Counted from the first letter of the stretch, positions 42,452 to 52,862 are shown. The stretch is DNA of 64,000 bases from Streptomyces sp. NBC_00878 (GCF_026341515.1 NZ_JAPEOK010000001.1:6076001-6140000); one strand, 5' to 3'. Notes: generated by a model not told the origin, from the sequence alone. Made by a program: numbers and translations.

Positions 42452-44235
42452 CCAGCACAGGCACCAGCACAGGCATACGCCCGCCCGTCGCCCACCACCA
42501 CCCTCAACCGAGAGCACTTCGCGCTCGCCTCCCTCGACTGCACGCGCCCGCACCAGGCTGGTCCATCGCCGCCGACGTCGTGGTCGTCGGCTCCGGAGTC
42601 GCCGGACTCACCGCGGCCCTGCGCTGCGACGCCGCCGGTCTGCGCACCGTCGTCGTCACCAAGGCCCGCCTCGACGACGGCTCCACCCGCTGGGCCCAGG
42701 GCGGCATAGCCGCGGCCCTCGGCGAGGGCGACACCCCCGAGCAGCACCTCGACGACACGCTGGTGGCGGGCGTGGGCCTGTGCGACGAGGACGCCGTCCG
42801 CATCCTCGTCACCGAGGGCCCCGACGCCGTACGCCGCCTCATCGAGACCGGCGCCCACTTCGACGAGTCCGAAGGGGGCGTCCTGGAGCTGACCCGGGAG
42901 GGCGGCCACCACCGCCGCCGCATCGCCCACGCGGGCGGCGACGCGACCGGCGCCGAGATCTCCCGGGCCCTGGTCGAGGCGGTACGCGCGCGTGGCCTGC
43001 GTACGGTCGAGAACGCGCTCGTCCTGGACCTCCTCACGGACGCCGACGGACGCACCGCGGGTGTGACCCTGCACGTCATGGGAGAGGGCCAGCACGACGG
43101 CGTGGGAGCCGTCCACGCGCCCGCCGTGGTCCTCGCGACCGGCGGCATGGGCCAGGTCTTCTCGGCGACCACCAACCCCTCCGTCTCCACCGGCGACGGC
43201 GTGGCACTCGCCCTGCGCGCCGGTGCCGAGGTCAGCGACCTCGAATTCGTGCAGTTCCACCCGACCGTGCTGTTCCTCGGCCCGGACGCCGAGGGCCAGC
43301 AGCCCCTGGTCTCCGAGGCGGTCCGCGGCGAGGGCGCCCACCTGGTCGACGCGGCCGGCGTGCGCTTCATGGCCGGCCAGCACGAACTGGCCGAGCTCGC
43401 CCCCCGCGACATCGTCGCCAAGGGCATCATGCGGCGCATGCAGGAGCAGGACGCCGAGCACATGTACCTGGACGCCCGGCACTTCGGCGCCCCCATGTGG
43501 GAGCACCGCTTCCCGACGATCCTCGCCGCCTGCCGCGCCCACGGCATCGACCCCGTCACCGAGCCCGTCCCGGTCGCCCCCGCCGCCCACTACGCCTCCG
43601 GAGGCGTCCGTACGGACTCCCGGGGCCGTACGACCGTCCCCGGCCTGTACGCGTGCGGCGAGGTCGCCTGCACCGGTGTCCACGGCGCCAACCGGCTCGC
43701 CTCCAACTCCCTCCTGGAGGGCCTGGTCTACGCCGAGCGCATCGCGGCCGACATCGTGGGCGGCCACAAGGAGAACCGCCTCCACGCGCGCGTGCCCGCG
43801 CCGGTCGCCCACCCGGAGAAGCCCGCCCATCCGCTGCTCGCCGCCGAGGCACGCTTCGCGATCCAGCGGATCATGACCGACGGCGCCGGGGTCCTCCGCT
43901 CGGCCGCCTCCCTGGAGACCGCGGCCGAGCGCATCCGGCGGCTGCACACCGACGCCCGCGACGCCCTCGACGAGAACGGCAAGACGGCCGAGCCCGGCGT
44001 CGACACCTGGGAGGCCACCAACCTCCTGTGCGTGGCCCGCGTGCTCGTCGCCGCCGCCCGGCTGCGCGAGGAGACCCGCGGCTGCCACTGGCGCGAGGAC
44101 AAAGGCGAACGGGACGACACGAACTGGCGGCGCCACATCGTCGTGCGGCTGAATCCCGACCGGACGCTCGCGGTACACACCACCGACACCCCAGACTTCC
44201 CCCCGACACAGCAGTCCCGTCCCCAGGAGCAGTGA
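42448..44235 (+). CDS. nadB: L-aspartate oxidase
   Basis: A 595-residue flavoenzyme that oxidises aspartate to iminoaspartate, the first step of de novo NAD synthesis. FAD-binding [46 protein letters not shown] in pieces, [25 protein letters not shown], the active-site [13 protein letters not shown], and [20 protein letters not shown] are all present, followed by the helical C-terminal domain. The first ~35 residues are a His/Pro-rich extension. It is translationally coupled to panC and followed within a few bases by nadC. The nadA gene is not in this window. Confidence 0.97.
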   Translation: MTSTGTSTGIRPPVAHHHPQPRALRARLPRLHAPAPGWSIAADVVVVGSGVAGLTAALRCDAAGLRTVVVTKARLDDGSTRWAQGGIAAALGEGDTPEQHLDDTLVAGVGLCDEDAVRILVTEGPDAVRRLIETGAHFDESEGGVLELTREGGHHRRRIAHAGGDATGAEISRALVEAVRARGLRTVENALVLDLLTDADGRTAGVTLHVMGEGQHDGVGAVHAPAVVLATGGMGQVFSATTNPSVSTGDGVALALRAGAEVSDLEFVQFHPTVLFLGPDAEGQQPLVSEAVRGEGAHLVDAAGVRFMAGQHELAELAPRDIVAKGIMRRMQEQDAEHMYLDARHFGAPMWEHRFPTILAACRAHGIDPVTEPVPVAPAAHYASGGVRTDSRGRTTVPGLYACGEVACTGVHGANRLASNSLLEGLVYAERIAADIVGGHKENRLHARVPAPVAHPEKPAHPLLAAEARFAIQRIMTDGAGVLRSAASLETAAERIRRLHTDARDALDENGKTAEPGVDTWEATNLLCVARVLVAAARLREETRGCHWREDKGERDDTNWRRHIVVRLNPDRTLAVHTTDTPDFPPTQQSRPQEQ

Positions 44236-44240
44236 CAGAA

Positions 44241-45314
44241 GTGAGCACCCCCGACCTTCCCCTCCTCACCGGCGGTGGCTGCGGCGACGGCTGCGGCTGC
44301 GGCGCCGCAGGGGAGTACGACGTCGACTCCCCCGAATTCGCGGCGTACGCCGAGTGCGGGCTCGACCCGGCCCTCGCGCAGCTCCTCGCCGACGCCGGGC
44401 TCGACCCCGTAGAGATCGAGGACATCGCGCATCTGGCCATCGAGGAGGACCTCGACCACGGCGTGGACGTGACCACGGTCGCGACCATCCCCGAAGAGGC
44501 CGTCTCCACCGCCGACTTCACGGCCCGCGAGGCCGGTGTCGTGGCGGGCCTCAGGGTCGCCGAGGCGGTCGTCTCCGTGGTCTGCACGGACGAGTTCGAG
44601 GTCGAGCGGCACGTCGACGACGGCGACCGCGTCGAGGCCGGTCAGAAGCTCCTGAGCGTCACGACCCGCACCCGCGACCTGCTGACGGCCGAGCGCAGCG
44701 CGCTGAACCTCCTGTGCCGTCTCTCCGGCATCGCGACGGCCACGCGCGCGTGGGCCGACGTTCTGGAGGGCACCAACACGCGCGTGCGCGACACCCGCAA
44801 GACGACACCGGGACTGCGCTCCCTGGAGAAGTTCGCGGTCCGCATGGGCGGTGGCGTCAACCACCGCATGTCCCTCTCGGACGCGGCCCTCGTCAAGGAC
44901 AACCACGTGGTCGCCGCGGGCGGCGTCGCCCAGGCCTTCAACGCCGTACGGGAGACCTTCCCGGACGTGCCGATCGAGGTCGAGGTCGACACCCTGCACC
45001 AGCTCCGCGAGGTCGTGGACGCGGGCGCCGACCTGATCCTCCTCGACAACTTCACGCCCGGCGAGTGCGAGGAGGCCGTGGCCATCGTGGACGGCCGCGC
45101 CCTCCTGGAGGCCTCCGGCCGCCTCACCCTGGACACCGCCCCGACGTACGCGAAGACCGGCGTCAACTTCCTCGCGGTGGGCGCCCTCACCCACTCCTCG
45201 CCCATCCTGGACATCGGCCTCGACCTGCGCGAAGACACCGAGGCGTCCCAGGCGTCCCAGGCCTCCGACGGCTCCGAAGCCTCCGACGCGTCGACGACGA
45301 GCGAGGCTGAGTAG
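44241..45314 (+). CDS. nadC: Nicotinate-nucleotide pyrophosphorylase (quinolinate phosphoribosyltransferase)
   Basis: A 357-residue enzyme that makes nicotinate mononucleotide from quinolinate and PRPP. Motifs: EEDLDHGVDVTT, TRTRDLLTAERSALNLL, DTRKTTPGLRSLEK, GGGVNHRMSLSDAALVKDNH and IEVEVDTLHQL, EASGRLTL. The N-terminal ~45 residues exceed the usual enzyme and hold a cysteine cluster (GGGCGDGCGCG, Cys14, 18, 20). The C terminus is a Ser/Ala/Asp-rich tail from short repeats. The start is GTG 44241 or, overlapping the nadB stop, GTG 44232; AGGAG lies between the ideal distances of both. coaX follows after two bases. Confidence 0.96.
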   Translation: MSTPDLPLLTGGGCGDGCGCGAAGEYDVDSPEFAAYAECGLDPALAQLLADAGLDPVEIEDIAHLAIEEDLDHGVDVTTVATIPEEAVSTADFTAREAGVVAGLRVAEAVVSVVCTDEFEVERHVDDGDRVEAGQKLLSVTTRTRDLLTAERSALNLLCRLSGIATATRAWADVLEGTNTRVRDTRKTTPGLRSLEKFAVRMGGGVNHRMSLSDAALVKDNHVVAAGGVAQAFNAVRETFPDVPIEVEVDTLHQLREVVDAGADLILLDNFTPGECEEAVAIVDGRALLEASGRLTLDTAPTYAKTGVNFLAVGALTHSSPILDIGLDLREDTEASQASQASDGSEASDASTTSEAE

Positions 45315-45316
45315 GC

Positions 45317-46114
45317 ATGCTGCTCACGATCGACGTAGGCAACACGCACACCGTCCTCGGCCTCTTCGACGGCGAGGACATCGTCGAGCACTGGCGCATC
45401 TCCACGGACGCCCGCCGCACCGCGGACGAGCTGGCCGTACTCCTCCAGGGCCTGATGGGCATGCACCCCCTCCTCGGCGAGGAACTGAGCGACGGCATCG
45501 ACGGCATCGCTATCTGCGCGACGGTCCCCTCGGTCCTGCACGAGCTCCGCGAGGTGACCCGCCGCTACTACGGCGACGTCCCCGCGGTCCTCGTCGAACC
45601 GGGCGTGAAGACGGGCGTACCGATCCTCACGGACAACCCCAAAGAGGTCGGCGCCGACCGCATCATCAACGCGGTCGCGGCCGTGGAGCTCTACGGCGGC
45701 CCCGCGATCGTCGTCGACTTCGGTACGGCGACGACGTTCGACGCGGTGAGCGCGCGCGGCGAGTACATCGGCGGCGTCATCGCCCCCGGCATCGAGATCT
45801 CCGTCGAGGCCCTCGGCGTTCGGGGCGCCCAACTCCGCAAGATCGAGGTGGCCCGCCCGCGCAGCGTCATCGGCAAGAACACGGTCGAGGCCATGCAGTC
45901 GGGCATCATCTACGGCTTCGCGGGCCAGGTCGACGGCGTCGTCAACCGCATGGCCCGCGAACTCGCCGAGGACCCCGACGACGTCACCGTGATCGCGACG
46001 GGCGGCCTGGCCCCCATGGTCCTGGGCGAGTCCTCGGTGATCGACGAACACGAACCCTGGCTGACCCTGATCGGCCTCCGCCTGGTCTACGAAAGAAACG
46101 TGTCCCGCACGTAG
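45317..46114 (+). CDS. coaX: Type III pantothenate kinase
   Basis: A 265-residue kinase that phosphorylates pantothenate, the first committed step to CoA. ASKHA-fold marks are LLTIDVGNTHTVLGLF (phosphate 1), PKEVGADRIINAVAAVELYG, VVDFGTATTFDAVS (phosphate 2), GGVIAPGIEIS and IATGGLAPMV (adenosine). The ATG lies two bases after the nadC stop, so it ends the DUF2520-panC-nadB-nadC-coaX operon, which joins CoA and NAD precursor synthesis. A stem-loop and dispersed repeat follow. Confidence 0.97.
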   Translation: MLLTIDVGNTHTVLGLFDGEDIVEHWRISTDARRTADELAVLLQGLMGMHPLLGEELSDGIDGIAICATVPSVLHELREVTRRYYGDVPAVLVEPGVKTGVPILTDNPKEVGADRIINAVAAVELYGGPAIVVDFGTATTFDAVSARGEYIGGVIAPGIEISVEALGVRGAQLRKIEVARPRSVIGKNTVEAMQSGIIYGFAGQVDGVVNRMARELAEDPDDVTVIATGGLAPMVLGESSVIDEHEPWLTLIGLRLVYERNVSRT

Positions 46115-46250
46115 GCGCCCCGAAGGGGCGCGGGGCTGTGCCGATTTGCGGCTCCTCCCCCACTCTCGGCTTCTCCCCCACTCTCGGCTTCGCTCGAGCG
46201 GGGGGACCCCCATGAGCGGGGGGACCCCCATCGTGGGCGCGACCAGCCCC
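46115..46250. repeat. Dispersed intergenic repeat, copy 2
   Basis: The same array as at 16866-17032: stem-loop GGCGCCCCGAAGGGGCGC, GGGGCTGTGCCGATTTGCGG, two CTCCCCCACTCTCGG units, GCTTCGCTCGAGCGGGGGGA and two GGGGGGACCCCCAT palindromes, ending ATCGTGGGCGCG. It has one internal unit fewer than copy 1. It directly follows the coaX stop and probably ends that operon. Confidence 0.88.
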
Positions 46251-46368
46251 CACCCGCACTCACCCACACCCCCCTCGGTGGCACCCCCGTCAGCACGGCG
46301 AGGCGAAGCCACGCCACACCGGTACCCGATCTACGGATTTTGTCTGATTAGCGCGTATCGTCGCGAGC

Positions 46369-47067
46369 ATGCCCACGCCCTATGGATCCCGCGGCGGCAT
46401 GGCGTTCGGTGCGGAGGAGCTGCGTGTGCTCCGACGTGCGCTCGCTCTCGCCCTCCACCCCAGCCCCGTCTCGGCCGAGGACGTCCAGGACTGTCTCCGC
46501 CTGGCCGAGGCAGTCGACGAGGCGGCCCGCGAGGGCGCCCGCCTGCGCGCCTTCCTGCTGGCCGACCTCGCCCGCTACCGCGCCGCACTGCCCGGCACGG
46601 CTGCCGGCTACCTGACGCTCCTGGAGGAGGCCCTGGGGGCCGGCTACCGCCCGGCCGCCGACGACCTCACCGCGCTGCGCGCCCTGCGCGGCAACCCCGT
46701 AGCGGCCACCCTCCTCGACCGCTGCCACGCCCTCGCGGAGCAGGACGTACGCACCCGTCTCGCCCTCGGCACGGTCCCGACCCCGACCCCGGTCACGGAC
46801 TCGGTCCCGCTCCCGGCCTCCCGGAGCCGTGCGCGCACCCGCCTGACGGCCCTCCCGGGCGGACTCGCGGCCGCCACGGGGGATCCGGGCAGGAAGCCCG
46901 CGGAAAAGCCCGCCGAGAAACCCGCCGAGAAGCCGGCCGCCCCCCAGCCCAAGCCGCAGTCCCCGCGCCGCGACCGCCCCATCCCCACCCCGGGCGAGGT
47001 CTTCCCTCCGAGGCGCAAACCGGCCGCCCCACCCGCGAACCCGCCGCACCAGCTCGCTGCGGTCTAG
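46369..47067 (+). CDS. Hypothetical helical protein with basic Pro/Ala/Lys tail
   Basis: A 232-residue protein with no family I recognise. Residues ~15-125 are predicted helical (EELRVLRRALALALHPSPVS, DVQDCLRLAEAVDEAAREG, RLRAFLLADLARYRAALPG), the rest is a disordered basic tail with four copies of the motif KPAE (KPAEKPAEKPAEKP) and proline-rich stretches. The ATG at 46369 lies seven bases after TATCGT, so the mRNA is probably leaderless. No membrane segment or signal is seen. Codon use is typical of the genome, so it is likely a real gene. It is followed by a 59-residue membrane protein. Confidence 0.75.
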   Translation: MPTPYGSRGGMAFGAEELRVLRRALALALHPSPVSAEDVQDCLRLAEAVDEAAREGARLRAFLLADLARYRAALPGTAAGYLTLLEEALGAGYRPAADDLTALRALRGNPVAATLLDRCHALAEQDVRTRLALGTVPTPTPVTDSVPLPASRSRARTRLTALPGGLAAATGDPGRKPAEKPAEKPAEKPAAPQPKPQSPRRDRPIPTPGEVFPPRRKPAAPPANPPHQLAAV

Positions 47068-47131
47068 CCCGCCCCGCCCTCGGACCGCCCCGCCCCCGGA
47101 CCACCCCGCGGCCCTGGCTACTCTGGACGGC

Positions 47132-47311
47132 ATGGACTACGTCTCCGCGCTCGTGCCCCCGGTAGTCATGGCCGTGTTCTTCACCGGTCTGATCGTGACG
47201 ATCGTGAAGTCCCAGGGTGGTGCCAACAAGGCCAAGGAGGACGCGATGGTCGACGCGGCCCTCGCCCGTGCCGAGCACACCCGCCAGGCCACCCGCGACA
47301 CCGGCGCCTGA
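47132..47311 (+). CDS. 59-residue single-pass membrane protein
   Basis: A short open frame with a hydrophobic helix at residues ~6-27 (ALVPPVVMAVFFTGLIVTIV) followed by a charged, helical cytoplasmic tail (NKAKEDAMVDAALARAEHTR). The ATG lies seven bases after TACTCT, suggesting a leaderless transcript, and a strong intrinsic terminator ends the unit at 47354-47395, so it forms its own transcription unit. Codon positions show the usual G/C bias. Function is unknown; small membrane proteins of this shape often regulate larger membrane complexes. Confidence 0.75.
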   Translation: MDYVSALVPPVVMAVFFTGLIVTIVKSQGGANKAKEDAMVDAALARAEHTRQATRDTGA

Positions 47312-47353
47312 GCTTCCGAGCTTCACCGGGGCGCCGAACGGCGCCCGCTTCAT

Positions 47354-47395
47354 GGCGTACGACTCATCAGTTTTTCGAGTCGTACGCCCTTTTTG
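47354..47395 (+). terminator. Intrinsic terminator
   Basis: GGCGTACGACTC and GAGTCGTACGCC form a perfect 12-bp stem with an 11-base loop, followed by CTTTTTG: a classical rho-independent terminator, unusual in having a T-tract in this GC-rich genome. Confidence 0.93.
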
Positions 47396-47463
47396 TTGCT
47401 GTTTGTCATCCAAAGCCACGTCCACCACGTGATCGGCGACATCTCCCCCTATTGTTCTGAGCT

Positions 47464-47955
47464 GTGCCTCGCCCATTGGGAGAACTCGAAGACGCGGTCA
47501 TGACGCGGGTGTGGAAGTGGAACCGCCCGGTGACCGTTCGGGAAGTCCTGGAAGACCTTCAGCAGGAGCGGTCCATCGCGTACACCACGGTGATGACCGT
47601 TTTGGACAATCTCCATCAGAAGGGCTGGGTGCGCCGCGAAGCCGAAGGCCGGGCCTATCGATATGAGGCGGTCTCCACCCGTGCCGCCTACGCGGCGGCA
47701 CTGATGAACGAAGCCTGGACCCAGAGCGACAACCCCGCCGCCGCTCTCGTCGCCTTCTTCGGCATGATGTCCCCGGAACAGCGCGAAGCACTGCGCGATG
47801 CCGTGCGTATGGTCCAAGGGCCGGAGGAAACCTCCGCGCCACGGAACCCGGCGGCCGAGAAGCCCGCAGTCGAGAACCCGGTAGTGGAGAACCCTCCGGT
47901 CGAGAACCCCGTCGGCGAGAACCCCGCCGCCCCTGGGGGCATGACCGGGCGATAG
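47464..47955 (+). CDS. BlaI/MecI/CopY-family repressor
   Basis: A 163-residue repressor. The winged helix is at residues 1-75 (LGELEDAVMTRVWKWNRPVT, VREVLEDLQQERSIAYTTVM, then TVLDNLHQKGWVRRE), followed by the dimerisation helices AAALMNEAW and MMSPEQREALRDAV. The C terminus is a tail of VENP-type repeats (PAVENPVVENPPVENP) near the stop codon. Relatives are inactivated by a membrane M56 protease (BlaR1) or by copper; no such partner is adjacent. The GTG lies eight bases after TATTGT, probably leaderless. A GNAT gene follows nine bases later in the same direction. Confidence 0.9.
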   Translation: MPRPLGELEDAVMTRVWKWNRPVTVREVLEDLQQERSIAYTTVMTVLDNLHQKGWVRREAEGRAYRYEAVSTRAAYAAALMNEAWTQSDNPAAALVAFFGMMSPEQREALRDAVRMVQGPEETSAPRNPAAEKPAVENPVVENPPVENPVGENPAAPGGMTGR

Positions 47956-47964
47956 CGTCCGGTC

Positions 47965-48504
47965 ATGCCAGCAGAGCAGCCCGAAGCCACCACTAAAGTC
48001 CTCACCGTCCGCCGGGCCAGGACCAGCGATGTCCCGGCGGTTCGACGCCTCCTCGACGCCTACGTCCGCGGCGGCATCCTGCTCGACAAAGCGACAGTGA
48101 CGCTTTACGAGGACATCCAGGAGTTCTGGGTCGCGGAACGCGAGACCGGTTCAACTACCGAGGTCGTGGGCTGCGGCGCTCTGCACGTGATGTGGGAAGA
48201 CCTCGCGGAAGTCCGCACTCTCGCCGTGGACACCGCGATGAAGGGCGCCGGCGTCGGCCATCAGTTGCTGGGGAAGTTGCTGGAGACGGCCCGCTGGCTC
48301 GGTGTTCGACGCGTATTCTGCCTGACCTTCGAAGTCGACTTCTTCGCGAAGCACGGCTTCGTGGAGATCGGTGAGACGCCTGTTGACACCGATGTCTACG
48401 CCGAGCTCTTGCGTTCCTATGACGAGGGCGTGGCCGAGTTCCTCGGTCTCGAACGAGTGAAACCGAACACCTTGGGCAACAGCCGGATGCTTCTGCATCT
48501 GTGA
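47965..48504 (+). CDS. Amino-acid N-acetyltransferase (short N-acetylglutamate synthase)
   Basis: A 179-residue GNAT acetyltransferase of the short NAGS type known from actinobacteria such as M. tuberculosis. VRRARTSDVPAVRRLLDAY begins the fold, VGCGALHVMWEDLAEVRTLA is the central sheet, MKGAGVGHQLLGKLLETARW is the acetyl-CoA pyrophosphate loop (pattern GxGxG/A), and FFAKHGFVEIGETPVDTDVY is the C-terminal half. It would make N-acetylglutamate for arginine synthesis. It starts nine bases after the BlaI-type gene, so the two may be cotranscribed; no arg genes are near. Confidence 0.88.
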   Translation: MPAEQPEATTKVLTVRRARTSDVPAVRRLLDAYVRGGILLDKATVTLYEDIQEFWVAERETGSTTEVVGCGALHVMWEDLAEVRTLAVDTAMKGAGVGHQLLGKLLETARWLGVRRVFCLTFEVDFFAKHGFVEIGETPVDTDVYAELLRSYDEGVAEFLGLERVKPNTLGNSRMLLHL

Positions 48505-48752
48505 TCGTCACCGCGTAATACCCCCGGCATACCTTCACCACTACACCGGCGGCCGTTGCCCAGGGGTCCTATGTCCGAAACGCGCATGTTTCCGGTCTCC
48601 CCGGTCCCGTCGGTCTCTCCCAGGGGTTTGTGTTTTTCCAGCAAAAGCGGTTTGCTTTCCGACGTACTGCAGTAGTGCATATAACTAGGGGCGTGAAACA
48701 GCGGCAGCCGCCGCGGACCCCGTCCCTGAAGATATCGATGAAAGGAAATCCG

Positions 48753-49088
48753 GTGGCACAGAAGGTTCAGGTCCTTCTTGTCGACGACCTCGACGGTGGC
48801 GAGGCGGACGAGACCGTGACGTTCGCGTTGGACGGCAAGACGTACGAGATCGATCTCACGACTGCCAATGCGGACAAGCTCCGTGGACTTCTTGAGGCGT
48901 ACGTCAAGGGCGGTCGTCGTACCGGAGGCCGTGCCTCGGGGAGTCGTGGAAAGGCGCGCGCCGCTTCCGGTGGCAGCCAGGACACCGCGCAGATCCGTGC
49001 CTGGGCGAAGGAGAACGGTTACGAGGTCAATGACCGCGGTCGCGTTCCCGCGTCCATTCGCGAGGCGTACGAGAAGGCCAACGGCTGA
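48753..49088 (+). CDS. lsr2: Lsr2, nucleoid-associated xenogeneic silencer
   Basis: A 111-residue Lsr2, which bridges AT-rich DNA and silences acquired genes and secondary-metabolite clusters in actinobacteria. The N-terminal dimerisation sheet is residues 1-60 (KVQVLLVDDLDGGEADETVT, TFALDGKTYEIDL), a Gly/Arg linker follows, and the DNA-binding domain has IRAWAKENGYEVNDRGRVPA with the RGR minor-groove hook. GTG 48753 has AAAGGAAA upstream. The upstream region (48625-48690) is AT-rich for this genome and has TATAAC as a possible -10. The last 27 bases of the gene are duplicated directly after it. Confidence 0.97.
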   Translation: MAQKVQVLLVDDLDGGEADETVTFALDGKTYEIDLTTANADKLRGLLEAYVKGGRRTGGRASGSRGKARAASGGSQDTAQIRAWAKENGYEVNDRGRVPASIREAYEKANG

Positions 49089-49124
49089 ACACAGCTCTAC
49101 GAGAAGGCCAACGGCTGAACACAG
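49068..49124. repeat. 27-bp duplication of the lsr2 3' end (30-bp period)
   Basis: The 27 bases 49068-49094, covering the last seven codons and stop of lsr2, are repeated exactly at 49098-49124. The second copy lies within the 3' end of the opposite-strand gene, whose stop codon at 49097-49099 is at the junction. Confidence 0.93.
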
Positions 49125-49807
49125 GAACGGCGCAGCCGGAGGCGATGGCACTCCGTCGCCATCGTGTCCACGAGTCGTACGAGATCGGGGGCGCCCCCAA
49201 CGCCCCCGCCGAGCGCCGACAGCGTCGGCAGCGACGGCTCCACCTCGCAGCCTGGCTCAGGGGGCCGCAGCCACAGAGCGGCCCCCTGCGAGCTGTTCGC
49301 GGGGATATTGACGGGGATGCGTGCGGGGATGTTCGTGGGGATGCGCGCAGGGGTGGGCGTGGGCACGGGGGTCCCCGCGGGTCGCGCCGTGCCGGGCGGC
49401 AGTGGCGCCTCGATGCGCCCGCCCTCGCCGATCGCCCTGAGATCCGGCGCGAGAGCCCCCCACTCCAGCCAGTCGAGCAGCCCCGGCAGTTCGTCCGCGC
49501 TGCCCGCCGCCACCAGAATCCGCATCCGGTCCGCCCGTACGGCCACCGGAGAGCCCGGCCCCAGATGCCGCAGCGCCGCGTAGCCCGCCTCCACGGGTGC
49601 GTCCAGGACGTCGAAACGCAGCCCCGTCGGCAGGTCGACGGGCGTGCCGGGCACGGTCGGCCAGCCCAGTTCGTTCTCGTACCAATGCCGGACCGCGCGA
49701 CTTACGTGGACCGCGTGGACCGCGTGGCTTGCGCGACTCGGGTGGCTCGGGTTGCTCGGGCGGCTCGTGTCGAGCGGCCGACGAGGAGAGGGGACCATGG
49801 AGACCAT
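49097..49807 (-). CDS. Prim-pol N-terminal-like protein of unknown function (convergent with lsr2)
   Basis: A 236-residue protein resembling the bifunctional primase/polymerase N-terminal-like proteins encoded beside lsr2 and clpC in Streptomyces (YENELGWPTVPGTPVDLPTG, LRFDVLDAPVEAGYAALRHLG, VAAGSADELPGLLDWLEWG). I see no complete catalytic site. The N terminus is a His/Ser/Pro-rich stretch (SHAVHAVHV), and about residues 150-175 contain PARIPTNIPARIPVNIPA, written by an 18-24-bp DNA repeat. Its last ~9 residues are encoded by the duplicated copy of the lsr2 3' end, so its C terminus is probably not ancestral. Start ATG 49807 is one of two close candidates. Confidence 0.75.
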   Translation of the reverse strand: MVSMVPSPRRPLDTSRPSNPSHPSRASHAVHAVHVSRAVRHWYENELGWPTVPGTPVDLPTGLRFDVLDAPVEAGYAALRHLGPGSPVAVRADRMRILVAAGSADELPGLLDWLEWGALAPDLRAIGEGGRIEAPLPPGTARPAGTPVPTPTPARIPTNIPARIPVNIPANSSQGAALWLRPPEPGCEVEPSLPTLSALGGGVGGAPDLVRLVDTMATECHRLRLRRSCVQPLAFS

Positions 49808-50236
49808 GCAGGGCCAACCGCTGGAACGGCGTTCGAGTTACGCTGGGTGGCTGCGCGTGCGCGCAGGGTGTCCGGAATGCGGGCGCTCGGGGGCCGTCGG
49901 CGGCGCAAGGTTGTTCGCCCGTAGCGGAGGGAACCGGTGTGCTCGGCATGGAGTGTCAGTGCGTACGGGTAAGACATCCCTAGTGGGAGGGGCGACACGC
50001 AAGGCTCGGGCATCTCACGTTCGCCATCGGCGTACAGATGGTGGGGGTATCTGTCTGGCCTGCGGGAACATCGTCTCGCACCATCAGGTTGGAGCAGATG
50101 TCGGCGTTCGGGGTCAGGAGGCCAAGGACGGTGTCGGCAGTTGGAATGAGCGGTCCCCGCTTGCGGGACTAAGCTGCGGAAGGACAGGGAGGGGAGCGTC
50201 CCCTTACTGCCTGACCGCTCTGAGGAGCGATTAACG
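49808..50236 (+). promoter_or_regulatory. 429-bp upstream region of clpC
   Basis: No convincing gene is seen, although one open frame runs through it. It carries a ClgR-type site at 50019-50035. TAAGCT at 50170-50175 could be a -10, placing the start about 55 bases before the clpC ATG. GAGGAGCGATTAACG ahead of the ATG holds the ribosome binding site. Confidence 0.5.
50019..50035. promoter_or_regulatory. ClgR-type operator upstream of clpC
   Basis: GTTCGCCATCGGCGTAC fits the GTTCGC-N5-GCG pattern described for ClgR, the activator of clp genes in Streptomyces, and is nearly palindromic. It lies about 200 bp before the clpC start codon. Confidence 0.65.
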
Positions 50237-52765
<2,529 letters not shown>

Positions 52766-52782
52766 CCCTGCGGGGTTCCGCC

Positions 52783-52813
52783 TGAGACTGAGTCCTGAGA
52801 CTGAGTCCTGAGA
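52783..52813. repeat. 13-bp x2.4 tandem repeat after the clpC stop
   Basis: TGAGACTGAGTCC occurs twice and then partly a third time, 17 bp after the clpC TGA. Each unit carries two TGA triplets. Confidence 0.85.
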
Positions 52814-52819
52814 ACGACC

Positions 52820-52854
52820 GAAGGGGCCGGTGCCATCAAGGCATCGGCCCCTTC
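52820..52854 (+). terminator. Terminator after clpC
   Basis: GAAGGGGCCGGTGCC pairs with GGCATCGGCCCCTTC (15 bp, one G-U) around a five-base loop, 54 bp past the clpC stop. Confidence 0.88.
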
Positions 52855-52862
52855 GTCATGCC

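Noticed and set aside
49644..50234. 196-codon frame between the prim-pol-like gene and clpC
   Set aside because: It overlaps the start of the minus-strand gene, contains the ClgR site and clpC leader, and its composition is not protein-like.
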